From NCBI GenBank assembly GCA_965216205.1, contig OZ244139.1:3162001-3226000 (forward strand): a DNA stretch of 64,000 bases, given 5' to 3'. Source of the DNA: CADEDH01 sp965216205 (GTDB taxonomy: Bacteria > Actinomycetota > Acidimicrobiia > Acidimicrobiales > SZUA-35). A model generated the notes under the pieces. The model was not told where the DNA came from and made no database searches. It saw only the letters and a program-made list of their open reading frames with translations. This document shows positions 34,182 to 43,197 of this stretch, piece after piece (position 1 is the stretch's first letter; every line of letters begins with the position of its first letter). Position numbers and translations under genes: made by a program.

Positions 34182-34975
34182 TCACGGCACCCGACCATCC
34201 ACATCGGTGAAGCCATACTCGGTGGCGAGATCGCCGCAGTAGATCGTCCGGCCGCTCTTGTCGTGAACGGCCTCGTCTGCAGCCAGCTCCGCGATCGCTC
34301 GACCGATGAACTGAGGTGACTGGGTCACGGCGATCAGATCAGCTCGTGACATTCCGGGCCGATCATCGAGCTCCCGGGCGAGGTACTGAACCATGCGCTG
34401 TACCGCCACGGCAGCAGCGTCGACGACGATGTTGTGCCCGAAGTGCTCGTCGTCACCCGGGCGCTCCTGGGTCGACACCACGATGCCCGCTTCCTTCGCC
34501 AGGAGCGGGATGGCGTACTTCGTGGCGAGGAGGTGACCGCGGACGCCCACGGTGAACATCGAATCCCACCGCTCGATCGGTTGCTGAGCGGTGGGTGCCC
34601 AATAGGTCTCGTACGGCTCACCCCACTGCCAGACGTTGTTCACGAGGAGTCGGAGAGATCCATGCTGGTCTCGAATGCCAGCGAAGAGGCGGCGAACGTC
34701 GTCCTCGACGGTGTGGTCGACGACGACGGGAACGGCATCTCCGCCAGCGGCATCGACGAGCTCGGCCGTGTCCTCGACGGTCCAGGCAGCGGAGGCGGTC
34801 GGCCGCTCCCGGGTGCTCCGACCGGTCAGGTAGACCGTGGCACCACACTGGCCCAGCCCTCGCAGATCCCTCGCCCGACGCCGTAGCTGGCTCCGGTCAC
34901 ACACGCCACGAGCCCCGACAGGTCCGGCGGGTTCCAGCCGCCAGGCAGCTCTCGATCCAGCCTCACGTCAGCCAT
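34182..34975 (-). pseudogene. SDR gene broken by a frameshift
   Basis: From the ATG at 34975 the frame gives MADVRL and a normal Rossmann motif TGASYGVGRGI, then runs into a stop. From about 34865 the other frame continues LRGLGQCGATVYLTGRS, exactly where an SDR should go on, so one base is missing near 34863-34868. The remainder holds LLVNNVWQWGEPYE but lacks the catalytic Tyr-x-x-x-Lys: that region reads HNIVVDAAAVAVQRM. It looks like a decaying relative of DHRS1-type reductases. A sequencing error could explain the frameshift but not the lost active site. Confidence 0.75.
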
Positions 34976-35037
34976 GCTCCCATGCTGGTCGGGCGAGGGC
35001 TCAGCACGTCGATCGCCCTCGGCTACAAAAGAGGAGC

Positions 35038-35634
35038 ATGATCGCGCAGCTTCTCGACGAGCACCTGGAGGCCTTGCGGCGAGCTGGCTTCGTCGGCTCG
35101 GCCCCGCAACCAGGGCCCCGTGAGTCCTACGTCCGTGGCCGACTGGTCGAAGCCGGCTACGGGGATCGCGACGACCTCGTCGAGTTCTTCAGTTGGGCCC
35201 AGTACCCAGGGGACAGCGGCACCTTCGATCTGTTCTGGGAGACGGGCGGTGTGCTCGGCGTCGATGCGGCAGTGGCGCTGGGTGCCGACCTGCGAGCGTT
35301 TCGGCGTCAGTTTCCCGATGATCCGATCGAGGCGTTCCCCGGGCCCGATCACTGGATCCCGATTCTCCTGATGGATTCGGCGGAGCTGGTGCTCCTCGAC
35401 ACCAGCGCTGACGGAGCCCGGGATCGGTCCGGCGGCTCGATCTGGTTCGCCTTCTCCCATGAGGCCAACCTCAAGATGTTCGACTCGCTCGCTGACGCGT
35501 TGCGGGCCGCCACCTACTGCGTCATGGCTGGGCTGTGGACGATCAGCGATGACGGCTACGGGATCCGGTGCGACCGCAACTTCATGCCCGCCCCTGGAGA
35601 TCTCCACGATCCGCCCTGGGCGGATCAGCCGTGA
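35038..35634 (+). CDS. SMI1/KNR4 (SUKH)-like protein
   Basis: 198-residue acidic protein without signal or membrane segment. PDHWIPILLMDSAELVLLDT near 104-123, followed by SGGSIWFAFSHE, resembles SMI1/KNR4 domains, which often act as immunity proteins in bacterial toxin systems. No toxin gene lies beside it. AGGAG precedes the ATG. The family assignment is by motif memory and not firm. Confidence 0.5.
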   Translation: MIAQLLDEHLEALRRAGFVGSAPQPGPRESYVRGRLVEAGYGDRDDLVEFFSWAQYPGDSGTFDLFWETGGVLGVDAAVALGADLRAFRRQFPDDPIEAFPGPDHWIPILLMDSAELVLLDTSADGARDRSGGSIWFAFSHEANLKMFDSLADALRAATYCVMAGLWTISDDGYGIRCDRNFMPAPGDLHDPPWADQP

Positions 35635-35641
35635 CAGGACC

Positions 35642-35659
35642 CCCCGCTCGCGAGCGGGG
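35642..35659 (+). terminator. GC-rich hairpin after the SMI1-like gene
   Basis: A perfect palindrome, CCCCGCTCG then CGAGCGGGG, starts eight bases after the stop codon. It has no T-tract, as is common for actinobacterial terminators. Confidence 0.5.
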
Positions 35660-35724
35660 ACCGCCCGGGTGGGGGCTAGCGTCATCGCTCGGATGAGCAG
35701 CGATGGATCGGGAGGACGAACGCG

Positions 35725-37998
35725 ATGAGCATCTTGGGTACCAGGGTCGCCCGCAAGGAGGATCCGGCGCTCCTCACCGTCGGCGGTCGCTACGTCGACG
35801 ACGTCGCCCCCGCCGACGCGGTGCACGCCGTCTTCGTGCGGGCAGACGTGGCACATGCGGAGCTGACCGCGATCGACACCGCCGAAGCGGCGGACGCCCC
35901 CGGTGTCGTCGGTGTCTTCACCGCCGCCGATCTCGGACTCGAGCCGGTCCCGCCGGCGATGCCGATGCTCAACCAGGACATGCGGCGAACCTGGCTCGCC
36001 GCCGACCGGGTCCGCTATGTCGGCGATCCGTTCGCGGTCGTGGTCGCCACCGACCTGGCCGCCGCGGTCGACGCCGCCGAGTTGGTCGCGGCCGACTACG
36101 AGCCGCTGCCGACCGTGATCGCACCGGCCGACGCCCTGACAACCGAGACGCTGCTCTTCCCCGAGGCCGGCACGAACGTGTCGTTCGCGGTGCCCGGCGC
36201 CACCGGAGACGACCCGTTCGCCGAGTGCGAGGTCACGGTCAGCCAGTCGTACCGCAACCACCGCCTCGCCCCGTGCCCGCTCGAACCCCGGGCGGCCGCC
36301 GCGAGGTGGGAGACCGTCGACGGCGCCGAGCGCCTCACCCAGTGGTCCAGCACCCAGGGAGCGCACGGCACCCGCGACTCCCTTGCCGCGGCGATGGGGG
36401 TCGACCCCGACCAGGTCCGGGTGATCTGCCCCGATGTCGGCGGCGGCTTCGGGGCCAAGAACGGCGGGTACCCGGAAGACCTGGTGGTGGCCGCGCTCGC
36501 CCGCAAGCTGGAGCGCCCGGTCCGCTGGGCCGAGACGCGGTCGGAGAGCATGCTCGGCCTCGTCCACGGGCGGGGATGCGATTTCGAAGCCACGATCGGC
36601 GGTACCGCCGACGGGCGGATCACCACCTACCGATGTCACAGCGTCCAGGACGGCGGTGCCTACCCGAGCATCGGTTCGATCCTGCCGTTCATCAGCCGCA
36701 CGATGGCGTCGGGCGTGTACGACATCGCCGACGTCGAGTTCTCCTCCCAGTCGGTGGTCACCAACACCGTTCCGATGGGCGCCTACCGGGGCGCCGGCCG
36801 GCCCGAGGCGGCAGCGGCGATCGAGCGGATGGTCGACCTGTTCGCGGCCGAGATCGGCATGGATCCGATCGAGGTGCGCCGCAAGAACTTCATCCACCCC
36901 GACGCGTTCCCCTTCACCTCCCCCACCGGGGCCGAGATGGACACCGGCGAGTACGCCAAGGCTGTCGACGCGGTCCTGGCCGCGGTCGACTATGCAGCGC
37001 TCCGGGCCGAGCAGGAGCGCCGTCGAGCCGACACGGGGTCGCCACTGCTCGGCCTCGGCTGGTCGGCGTACGTGGAGATCGCCAACCCGATGGCCAACCC
37101 CGAGTTCGGTTCAATCGAGATCCGGCCCGACGGCTCGGCTCTCGCCCTCACCGGCTCGTCGGCCCATGGCCAAGGCCACCACACGGCGTTCTCCCAGCTC
37201 GTGAGCGAGCTGACCGGTATCCCCTTCGATCGGATCGAGGTCCGCCACGGCGACACCGACGAGGTGCCCAGAGGCGGCGGCACCGGCGGGTCGAAGTCGC
37301 TCCAGGTCGGCGGGAGCGCGGTGTGGCAGGCGACGGAGTCGGTCGTGGCCGACGCCAAGCGCCTGGCCGCCGACCTGCTCGAAGCCAATCCCGACGACAT
37401 CGTGCTCGACACCGGGTCGGGGGCCTTCTCCGTGGTCGGCAGCCCGGCCATCACCACCGGTTGGGCCGACGTGGCGGCCAGGGCGCACGACGAGCGCGGC
37501 CAAGCCCTCCGGGCCGAGGCCGACTTCCAGCCGCCCGGGGCGACGTTCCCGTTCGGGGTGCACCTGTCGGTGGTGGAGGTCGACCGCGACACCGGCGAGG
37601 TCACCGTGCTCCGCCACATCGCCTGCGATGACGCCGGCACGATGATCAACCCGTTGCTGGTCGAGGGGCAGGTCCACGGCGGGGTGGCGTCGGGTATCGC
37701 CCACGCTCTGATGGAGGAGTTCTCCTACGACGCCCACGGCAACCCGGTGACGGCCAACTTCATGGACTATCCGCTCGTCTCGGCCGCTGAGCTCCCGATG
37801 TTCGAACGGATTGCCCAGGAGACGCCGACCCCTCGCAACCCGTTGGGAGCGAAGGGCATCGGCGAGTCGGGCACGATCGGGGCCACCCCTGCGGTGCAGA
37901 ACGCCGTCGTCGACGCCCTCGCCCACCTCGGTGTTCGCCACGTCGACATCCCCACCACCCCCGAACGGGTCTGGCGAATGATGAACCGAGCCACCTGA
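35725..37998 (+). CDS. Xanthine dehydrogenase-family molybdopterin subunit (CoxL-like, form II)
   Basis: 757-residue molybdenum hydroxylase large subunit. DVGGGFGAKNG near 236-246, AYRGAGRPE near 353-361, GQGHHTAFSQLV near 475 and GAKGIGESGT with catalytic Glu 714 are present. The active-site loop AYRGAGR is that of form II/aldehyde-oxidase types; true CO dehydrogenase has AYRCSF, so CO oxidation is unlikely. The medium FAD and small iron-sulfur subunits that normally adjoin are not in the window. A carboxaldehyde or N-heterocycle substrate is likely. Confidence 0.88.
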   Translation: MSILGTRVARKEDPALLTVGGRYVDDVAPADAVHAVFVRADVAHAELTAIDTAEAADAPGVVGVFTAADLGLEPVPPAMPMLNQDMRRTWLAADRVRYVGDPFAVVVATDLAAAVDAAELVAADYEPLPTVIAPADALTTETLLFPEAGTNVSFAVPGATGDDPFAECEVTVSQSYRNHRLAPCPLEPRAAAARWETVDGAERLTQWSSTQGAHGTRDSLAAAMGVDPDQVRVICPDVGGGFGAKNGGYPEDLVVAALARKLERPVRWAETRSESMLGLVHGRGCDFEATIGGTADGRITTYRCHSVQDGGAYPSIGSILPFISRTMASGVYDIADVEFSSQSVVTNTVPMGAYRGAGRPEAAAAIERMVDLFAAEIGMDPIEVRRKNFIHPDAFPFTSPTGAEMDTGEYAKAVDAVLAAVDYAALRAEQERRRADTGSPLLGLGWSAYVEIANPMANPEFGSIEIRPDGSALALTGSSAHGQGHHTAFSQLVSELTGIPFDRIEVRHGDTDEVPRGGGTGGSKSLQVGGSAVWQATESVVADAKRLAADLLEANPDDIVLDTGSGAFSVVGSPAITTGWADVAARAHDERGQALRAEADFQPPGATFPFGVHLSVVEVDRDTGEVTVLRHIACDDAGTMINPLLVEGQVHGGVASGIAHALMEEFSYDAHGNPVTANFMDYPLVSAAELPMFERIAQETPTPRNPLGAKGIGESGTIGATPAVQNAVVDALAHLGVRHVDIPTTPERVWRMMNRAT

Positions 37999-38047
37999 CC
38001 GGGCGACTTGGCGGGTGGGGGTCGACCAACGGGCCCACATCCAGAAC

Positions 38048-38053
38048 TACGCT
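38048..38053 (+). promoter_or_regulatory. TACGCT -10 box, leaderless start of a small membrane protein gene
   Basis: TACGCT ends eight bases before the ATG at 38062 with no ribosome binding site between. Confidence 0.4.
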
Positions 38054-38061
38054 TGTCGACG

Positions 38062-38442
38062 ATGTTCGCCGTTGAGTGGTCCGAATGGGTCGTTCGCCTC
38101 CCAGGTAGCGGGGGCAGCCCCGTCTGGACGATCGTGCTGCTGCTCGGCCTCGGCTTCTTCCTCACGGTGCTGCTGAACTCGCTGAAGTCGTTCGCCGACA
38201 GGATCAGCGGGCTCATCGGACCGCTGGTCGGCCTGCTCCTGTTCGCTCTTGCGATCTATGCGATCAACTTCTTCATCGGAGGCGAGGAGATCGAGCCGAG
38301 CGGGCCACTCGTGACCGTGACGATCGGGATCGACGACTGCGAGTCGCAGCTCGTCGACCGGTGCCCCACCCAGGACGACGGCGGCCTCGTCACCACCCCC
38401 ACCGTCGCCGACGACGTCACCCCCGTCCCGACGACCGGGTAG
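38062..38442 (+). CDS. Hypothetical membrane protein
   Basis: 126-residue protein with two hydrophobic segments (about 22-38 and 52-70) and an acidic, Thr/Val-rich tail containing two Cys (DDCESQLVDRC) that could form a disulfide outside the cell. No family is recognised. It is a single gene, convergent with the AzlCD pair at 38451. Confidence 0.6.
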   Translation: MFAVEWSEWVVRLPGSGGSPVWTIVLLLGLGFFLTVLLNSLKSFADRISGLIGPLVGLLLFALAIYAINFFIGGEEIEPSGPLVTVTIGIDDCESQLVDRCPTQDDGGLVTTPTVADDVTPVPTTG

Positions 38443-38450
38443 CAGGCGGA

Positions 38451-38765
38451 TCACCAACCGAGGGCCGTGGTCAGCCAGAAGGCCGGGAGTCCAGCGGCGA
38501 AGGCGTGCATGACGTTGCCGGATCGCCTGGTGGCGAGGAAGCCGGCGATCAGGGCTGCGGTCACAGGGACCGACGGGGCGACCGGTCGTCCGCCGGAGGT
38601 CAGCGCCAGCGAAGCGACGAGGGCGGCGACGGCGGCCGGACCGACGATGGCCATCGGCTGCTCGGTCCAGGCCGGCAGGCTCCACCGGCCGAGGATCAGG
38701 AACATCGAGACCCGGAAGCAGTAGGTGCCGAGTCCGACGAGGGCGATCACCAACCAGACGGTCAT
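38451..38765 (-). CDS. azlD: AzlD domain protein (second pair)
   Basis: 104-residue protein with four hydrophobic segments and the AzlD start VWLVIALVGLGTYCFRVSMF. Small subunit of the branched-chain amino acid exporter; the ATG overlaps the azlC stop by four bases. Confidence 0.85.
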   Translation of the reverse strand: MTVWLVIALVGLGTYCFRVSMFLILGRWSLPAWTEQPMAIVGPAAVAALVASLALTSGGRPVAPSVPVTAALIAGFLATRRSGNVMHAFAAGLPAFWLTTALGW

Positions 38766-39514
38766 GACCCGACCTCCTGAGTGAGGCGGCGAATGGTGCC
38801 GAGGTCGGATCCGGCCACGACACCGACCGCGATCGCGATCAGGATCGCGCTCTGGAAGGGCAGCCCGGCCCCGGCGACCGCGACGACGGCGGCGACCACG
38901 GCGGCCCGCTTCGCCCTGAGGTCGACGATCGACTTGGTCAGCAGCCCGGCCAGGGCCAGCGGAGCCATCACGCCGATACCGGTCCAGGCAGGCAGGCGAG
39001 CACCGGCCACCATGGCGAACGTCTGGGTCGACAGGAAACCGATGATCAGGAACGCCCCGGCGGCCAGGAAGTAGGCCTGGCGCTCGACCCGGCCGAGATC
39101 GCCTCGCTCGAACCGGGGCAGGCACGTGAAGTACATCTGGTCGATGACCGGAACGGCCAGGATGAGGCGCCGCCGGACCGAGGCATCGCGGAACCAGGGG
39201 GCCAAGGCCGTGCTGTAGAGCAGGATCCTCGTGTTGACGATGAGGGCCGAGAGGATCACCACCAGCGGAGCGACGCCGTCGTCGAGCATGGTGATGACCG
39301 TGAGCTGGGAGGCGCCGGCCAGGATGGCGGCCCCGGAGAACAGGCCCTGGCCGAGCGACAGGGAACTGGTGGCGGCCGCAGCCCCGATGGCGAGGCCGAA
39401 GGGGGCGACACCGACCACCATGGGAGTGATGTCGCGGATCCCCTCGATCGCGGCCCGGCGTCTACCGGGTCCGGTGCCGATGTCTGGTCGGCTTCGCTGA
39501 TGAGTCGCAGCCAT
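38762..39514 (-). CDS. azlC: AzlC family permease (second pair)
   Basis: 250-residue membrane protein that exports branched-chain amino acids or analogues together with AzlD. GIRDITPMVVGVAPFGLAIG near 25-44 is the classic AzlC opening, and LSALIVNTRILLYSTALAP near 88-106 holds the conserved NxR motif. AGGAGCC precedes the ATG. This pair is much closer to canonical AzlCD than the one at 26046. Confidence 0.9.
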   Translation of the reverse strand: MAATHQRSRPDIGTGPGRRRAAIEGIRDITPMVVGVAPFGLAIGAAAATSSLSLGQGLFSGAAILAGASQLTVITMLDDGVAPLVVILSALIVNTRILLYSTALAPWFRDASVRRRLILAVPVIDQMYFTCLPRFERGDLGRVERQAYFLAAGAFLIIGFLSTQTFAMVAGARLPAWTGIGVMAPLALAGLLTKSIVDLRAKRAAVVAAVVAVAGAGLPFQSAILIAIAVGVVAGSDLGTIRRLTQEVGS

Positions 39515-39666
39515 TCTCGGCTCCTGTCCTTCGTCGGGTTCGTTCGCTGTTTCGAACCTACGAAACGAGCCGATTCAGGACATGGAGCCGACCTGGAGAG
39601 TTCCTGGAGATGGGTTGCTCGAGATGCCGACGCTGACACCTCGAAACCCGATTGGGCGTCCTGGTC

Positions 39667-40077
39667 TCAGCTCGGAGGATCGACGGGTACCGTGCCCATC
39701 TCGGCTGGCGCGACGACCTCCAGGGCTTCGAAGTCGGGCGAGACCGCCAGCTCGTTGTGGACCATGCCGGACGGGATGGCCATCGCTCCGCCCTCCGCCA
39801 GGCGCTCGACCCGCCCGTCGGGGAAGGCCAGGTCGACCCAGCCCTTCAGCACGTAGACGAACTGCAGGTCGCAGGTGTGGTAATGCCAGCCGGTCGTCTC
39901 CATCACGTCGGTCGCCCGCATCACCTGGGCCCGGTACGACCCGTCGGTGGCCGCCTCCAGCCCGGTGTCGCGGTACTCGAAGAACGACCGGCGACCGGTC
40001 TTGGCGAACGTGGCGTCGGCCAGGTTCTGGCACAGCAACTGGGCCATCGCCGCGCCGGTCTCGGTGGTGTCGGTCAT
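39667..40077 (-). CDS. Cupin domain protein
   Basis: 136-residue single-domain cupin. GWHYHTCDLQFVYVLKGW (63-80) gives the two metal His of motif 1 and IPSGMVHNE near 101-109 gives motif 2. Many such small cupins are dioxygenases or binding proteins of sugar or aromatic metabolites. It is divergent from the Fur-family gene and has GGGAGGA before the ATG. Confidence 0.82.
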   Translation of the reverse strand: MTDTTETGAAMAQLLCQNLADATFAKTGRRSFFEYRDTGLEAATDGSYRAQVMRATDVMETTGWHYHTCDLQFVYVLKGWVDLAFPDGRVERLAEGGAMAIPSGMVHNELAVSPDFEALEVVAPAEMGTVPVDPPS

Positions 40078-40168
40078 CGTCGGTCCTCCCGGAGAGCTCT
40101 GGCACAACGGTAGTCGGGGGCCGGTGCGGGGTCGAAGGGCGACGGGCAGGCCGCGAGCGGCGTTCGAG

Positions 40169-40174
40169 TATCGT
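40169..40174 (+). promoter_or_regulatory. TATCGT -10 box, leaderless start of the Fur-family gene
   Basis: TATCGT ends seven bases before the GTG at 40182. The 100-base divergent region with the cupin gene would also hold any autoregulatory operator; none is obvious. Confidence 0.4.
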
Positions 40175-40181
40175 CGATCGG

Positions 40182-40640
40182 GTGACCGAGGTCGACTGGA
40201 GGGCGCGCCTGCGCGAGCTGGATCAACGATCCACCGCAGCTCGTCTCGCCGTCCTCGAGGTGGTCGGCTCCACCGACGACCACCTCTCGGCCGACGAGAT
40301 CGCGCTCGCGGTGGCCGAATGGGCCCCAACCGTTCACCGCGCCACCGTGTACCGCACGCTCGACCGGCTCGTGTCGCTCGGACTCGTCGCCCACGTGCAC
40401 CTGCCCCACGGTGCGACGACCTACCACGTCCGCCGGCCCGAGGAAGGTATGCACCTGCACCTGTCATGCCGAGGCTGCGGTGCGGTCGTCGATGCTGATC
40501 CCGGTCTCCTCGACGACGTCGCAGCCGAGGTGGAGCGGGCGAACGGGTTCGTGCTCGACGCCGCTCACGGTGCGCTGTCGGGCTGGTGCTCCGATTGTGG
40601 ACGACCCGCTGGTAGTGGCGGGCCGGTGGGGGCCGGGTAG
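40182..40640 (+). CDS. Fur-family metal-dependent repressor
   Basis: 152-residue winged-helix regulator. The DNA-binding half contains VHRATVYRTLDRLVSLGLV (51-69). A HLHLSC segment (91-96) follows, and two Cys pairs (96/99 and 136/139) would hold the structural zinc. Members sense Fe, Zn, Ni or Mn. Its 3' end overlaps convergently with the ECF nickel/cobalt transporter ATPase by 76 bases, so nickel (Nur) or zinc (Zur) sensing is plausible but not shown. Confidence 0.88.
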   Translation: MTEVDWRARLRELDQRSTAARLAVLEVVGSTDDHLSADEIALAVAEWAPTVHRATVYRTLDRLVSLGLVAHVHLPHGATTYHVRRPEEGMHLHLSCRGCGAVVDADPGLLDDVAAEVERANGFVLDAAHGALSGWCSDCGRPAGSGGPVGAG

Positions 40641-41377
40641 CCGAAGGGCAGTTCGAGCCGATGCCTCGCCAGCAACGAACTGTCGGCGAGGACCGCCCAG
40701 GTCTCGTCGTCGGCGACGATCCGCCCACCGTCGAGGATGACGGCCCGGCCGCAGGTTGCGAGGGCGAACGGCAGATCGTGGGTGACGAGGAGCTGGGTCT
40801 GGGGTAGGCCGGCGAGCAACTCGGCCAGCTCCCGCCGACCGACGGGGTCGAGGCCGGCGGTGGGCTCGTCGAGGACGAGCAACTGGGGGTTCATGGCCAG
40901 CACGGTTGCGATGGCCGCTCGGCGCTTCTCGCCGCCGCTCAGGTGGTGGGGTGCACGATCGATGATGGCGCCCGCCCCGACGGCGTCGAGGGCGTCACGG
41001 ACGACCTGCTGCCGTTGCTCGCCATCGATACCGAGGTTGGCGGGCCCGAACGCGACGTCGTCGTGGACGCGGTGCATGAAGAGCTGATCGTCGGGGTCCT
41101 GGAACACGAGGCCCACCCGGCGCCGGATCTCGGCAAGCTGGTGCCCGTCGAGCGCGAGCTCGCCAACCGTGATCGACCCGGCCTGCAGCTCGAGAAGCCC
41201 GTTCAGGTGCAGGACGAGGGTCGTCTTTCCGGAGCCGTTGGGACCGAGCACGGCGACCCGCTCGCCACCGGCCACGTGGAGGTCGACGCCGTCGAGCACC
41301 GGGTCGGGACTCGTCGGGTACCGGAACCGGAGGCCTTGCACCCGCAGGTCGGTGGCGGACCGCGGACCGTCGGTCAT
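40565..41377 (-). CDS. cbiO: ECF transporter ATPase, nickel/cobalt type
   Basis: 270-residue ABC ATPase. Walker A is GPNGSGKTT (45-53), the signature LSGGEKRR near 147 and Walker B LLVLDEPTAGLDP near 167. VFQDPDDQLFM is the Q-loop typical of ECF energising subunits. Last gene of the operon CbiM-like, CbiQ, CbiO; starts in a four-base overlap with cbiQ. Confidence 0.92.
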   Translation of the reverse strand: MTDGPRSATDLRVQGLRFRYPTSPDPVLDGVDLHVAGGERVAVLGPNGSGKTTLVLHLNGLLELQAGSITVGELALDGHQLAEIRRRVGLVFQDPDDQLFMHRVHDDVAFGPANLGIDGEQRQQVVRDALDAVGAGAIIDRAPHHLSGGEKRRAAIATVLAMNPQLLVLDEPTAGLDPVGRRELAELLAGLPQTQLLVTHDLPFALATCGRAVILDGGRIVADDETWAVLADSSLLARHRLELPFGYPAPTGPPLPAGRPQSEHQPDSAP

Positions 41378-42156
41378 CGGGGGATCACTGCGATCGACAG
41401 CCCGATGGCGGCGACCGCACCGGGAGCCATCGCCGCAGCCGGGTGCCAGCGCCCGCGCGGTCGCTCGGCCAGGAGCGGCATCGCACCGGTGTAGCCACGG
41501 GCGGCCATGGCCAGATGGATCCGCTCGCCCCGCTCATAGGAACGGACGAACAGGGCACCGGCCGACGCAGCGATCGGCCGCGCCTGCCACAGCCAGCGAG
41601 GATCGTGGCACCGGGCGACCATGGCGACCCGCATCCGCCGGAGCTGGTCGACGAGCAGATCGAGGTAGCGGAACATGAACGACACGATGGCCACCACCAC
41701 GGCCGGCAGTCGGAGCCGCCCGAGACCGGCCACGAGCTCGGGAAGCGGGGTGGTGGCCGAGACCAGGATGCTGGCGGTGGCGCCGAGGCAGGCCTTGGCC
41801 GCGATGTTCCACGCACCCCACAAGCCGTCGACCGGGACCGTCAGCCCGACGAGCTCCACCCGCTCGCCCCCCTCCGCCAGGAACGGAACCGTCGTCGCGA
41901 GGATCAGGAACGGCACGACGACCGTGAGCCGGGTGAGCACGACGCGGGGCGACAGCCGGGCGACCATCAGCGCCGCGAGCAGCACCGCCGCGTCGATGGC
42001 GAACGCCGGCAGCGCTCGACGGGGGGTGAGCGCCACCGCGACGGCGAACAGCATGAGACCGGCCAGCTTCCACGAGGCGGGGAGCCCGTGGACCGGCGTG
42101 TCGGCCGGGACGTGGAGGCGGTGATGATCGGATGGGTGGCGGTGGCCGCCGGCCAT
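41374..42156 (-). CDS. cbiQ: ECF transporter transmembrane protein CbiQ
   Basis: 260-residue membrane coupling protein (EcfT). Several hydrophobic segments are followed by the charged coupling helices containing FMFRYLDLLVDQLRRMR and the AMAARGYTG motif that contacts the ATPase. It starts in a one-base overlap with the stop of the CbiM-like gene. Confidence 0.9.
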   Translation of the reverse strand: MAGGHRHPSDHHRLHVPADTPVHGLPASWKLAGLMLFAVAVALTPRRALPAFAIDAAVLLAALMVARLSPRVVLTRLTVVVPFLILATTVPFLAEGGERVELVGLTVPVDGLWGAWNIAAKACLGATASILVSATTPLPELVAGLGRLRLPAVVVAIVSFMFRYLDLLVDQLRRMRVAMVARCHDPRWLWQARPIAASAGALFVRSYERGERIHLAMAARGYTGAMPLLAERPRGRWHPAAAMAPGAVAAIGLSIAVIPR

Positions 42157-43190
42157 CAGGGCAACCCGGCGACCCTGCTCGCGACCAGCGGTCGCCGACC
42201 CTGCTGGAGTCTGCGGGAGGCCGACACGAGACCAGCACCCACCGCGAGGGTGACGACCACACCGGCCGTACCGGCGACGGCGAGGCTGAGGCTCTCGTCG
42301 TCGATCCCGCTGGTGGCGTAGTCGGCGAAGGGCGCCGCGTCGAGCGCTCGACCGCTGGCCCCATCGCCGGCCTCGTCGTCGATGAGGCCCTCGGCTTCGG
42401 CGACGCGTTCGAGGCCGTCCGGACCGTCGGCGGCGAACTGGCTCACGACAGCGGCCAGCACCACCGCCACCAGGATCCCGGCGATGGCGAACACCCGCCG
42501 GTTCACCGGTCCGCTCGTGGCGAGGGCCGCCTCGTCGAGGTCGCCGGCGCCGACGACGAGTTCCGGTCGGGAAGCGAGCACGGCGCCGATCACCACCGCG
42601 CTGATCACGCCTTCACCGACCCCGATCAGGGCATGGACCCCGACCATCGCGCCGAAGACCGTGTCGAACGGCACGGGCACGGTGGCCCCGAACAGCCACT
42701 CGAGCGACAACGCCATCGCCGAGAGCACCACCGACGCGCCAGCGGCGAGCCCGGTCGCCCCGACGACGCCAGCTGTGGTGGCCGGCAGCAGCCGACGGAA
42801 CAACCGGTAGAGCGCCCAGCCCCCGAACGCGGGGACGATCGCCATGTTGAGGAGGTTGTAGCCGAGGGCCGAGACGCCCCCGTCGGCGAACAGGAGGGCT
42901 TGCACGACCACCACGACGGCCACCGCCAGCGAGCCCACCCACGGCCCGAGGAGGGTCGCGGCGAGGCAGGCGCCGAGCAGGTGACCCGTCGTGCCCGAGG
43001 CCACCGGGAAGTTGACCATCTGTGCTGCGAACACGAACGCAGCGGCCATGCCGGCCAGCGGAACCCGGCGCTCGCCCAGTTCGCTGCCGCTCGCCCGAAC
43101 CGCGACGGCGAGCACGCCGAGGCTGATCAGCGCCGTGCCGACCGCCACCGGGGCGGCGAGGAAGCCGTCTGGCGCATGCAGGGCCAACAC
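42156..43190 (-). CDS. Fused CbiM/NikM substrate-binding and PDGLE (NikN-like) membrane protein
   Basis: 344 residues. The CbiM/NikM domain covers about 1-215, with HAPDGFLAAPVAVG at the start and MVNFPVASGTTGHLLG near 58-73. A second part (about 230-344) has two membrane segments and the PDGLERVAEAEG motif that names the PDGLE domain of nickel systems. It binds Ni or Co for import through CbiQ and CbiO. The GTG at 43190 follows a TAGCGT box by seven bases. Oddly, NikM and CbiM normally begin Met-His and the His is a metal ligand; here three extra residues precede it (MLALHAPDG). Confidence 0.85.
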   Translation of the reverse strand: MLALHAPDGFLAAPVAVGTALISLGVLAVAVRASGSELGERRVPLAGMAAAFVFAAQMVNFPVASGTTGHLLGACLAATLLGPWVGSLAVAVVVVVQALLFADGGVSALGYNLLNMAIVPAFGGWALYRLFRRLLPATTAGVVGATGLAAGASVVLSAMALSLEWLFGATVPVPFDTVFGAMVGVHALIGVGEGVISAVVIGAVLASRPELVVGAGDLDEAALATSGPVNRRVFAIAGILVAVVLAAVVSQFAADGPDGLERVAEAEGLIDDEAGDGASGRALDAAPFADYATSGIDDESLSLAVAGTAGVVVTLAVGAGLVSASRRLQQGRRPLVASRVAGLP

Positions 43191-43197
43191 CGCGGTG

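Noticed and set aside
34182..34975. Broken SDR considered as a third TGA/Sec gene
   Set aside because: The two halves are in different frames, so a base is missing; a recoded stop does not explain it.
35038..35634. Contact-dependent toxin/immunity locus around the SMI1-like gene
   Set aside because: No toxin, Rhs or secretion gene is found on either side.
35023..36897. 624-codon minus-strand frame
   Set aside because: It is antisense to the CoxL-like and SMI1-like genes, both of which have recognisable sequence.
35725..37998. Aerobic CO dehydrogenase large subunit
   Set aside because: The active-site loop is AYRGAGR, not the AYRCSF of form I CO dehydrogenases.
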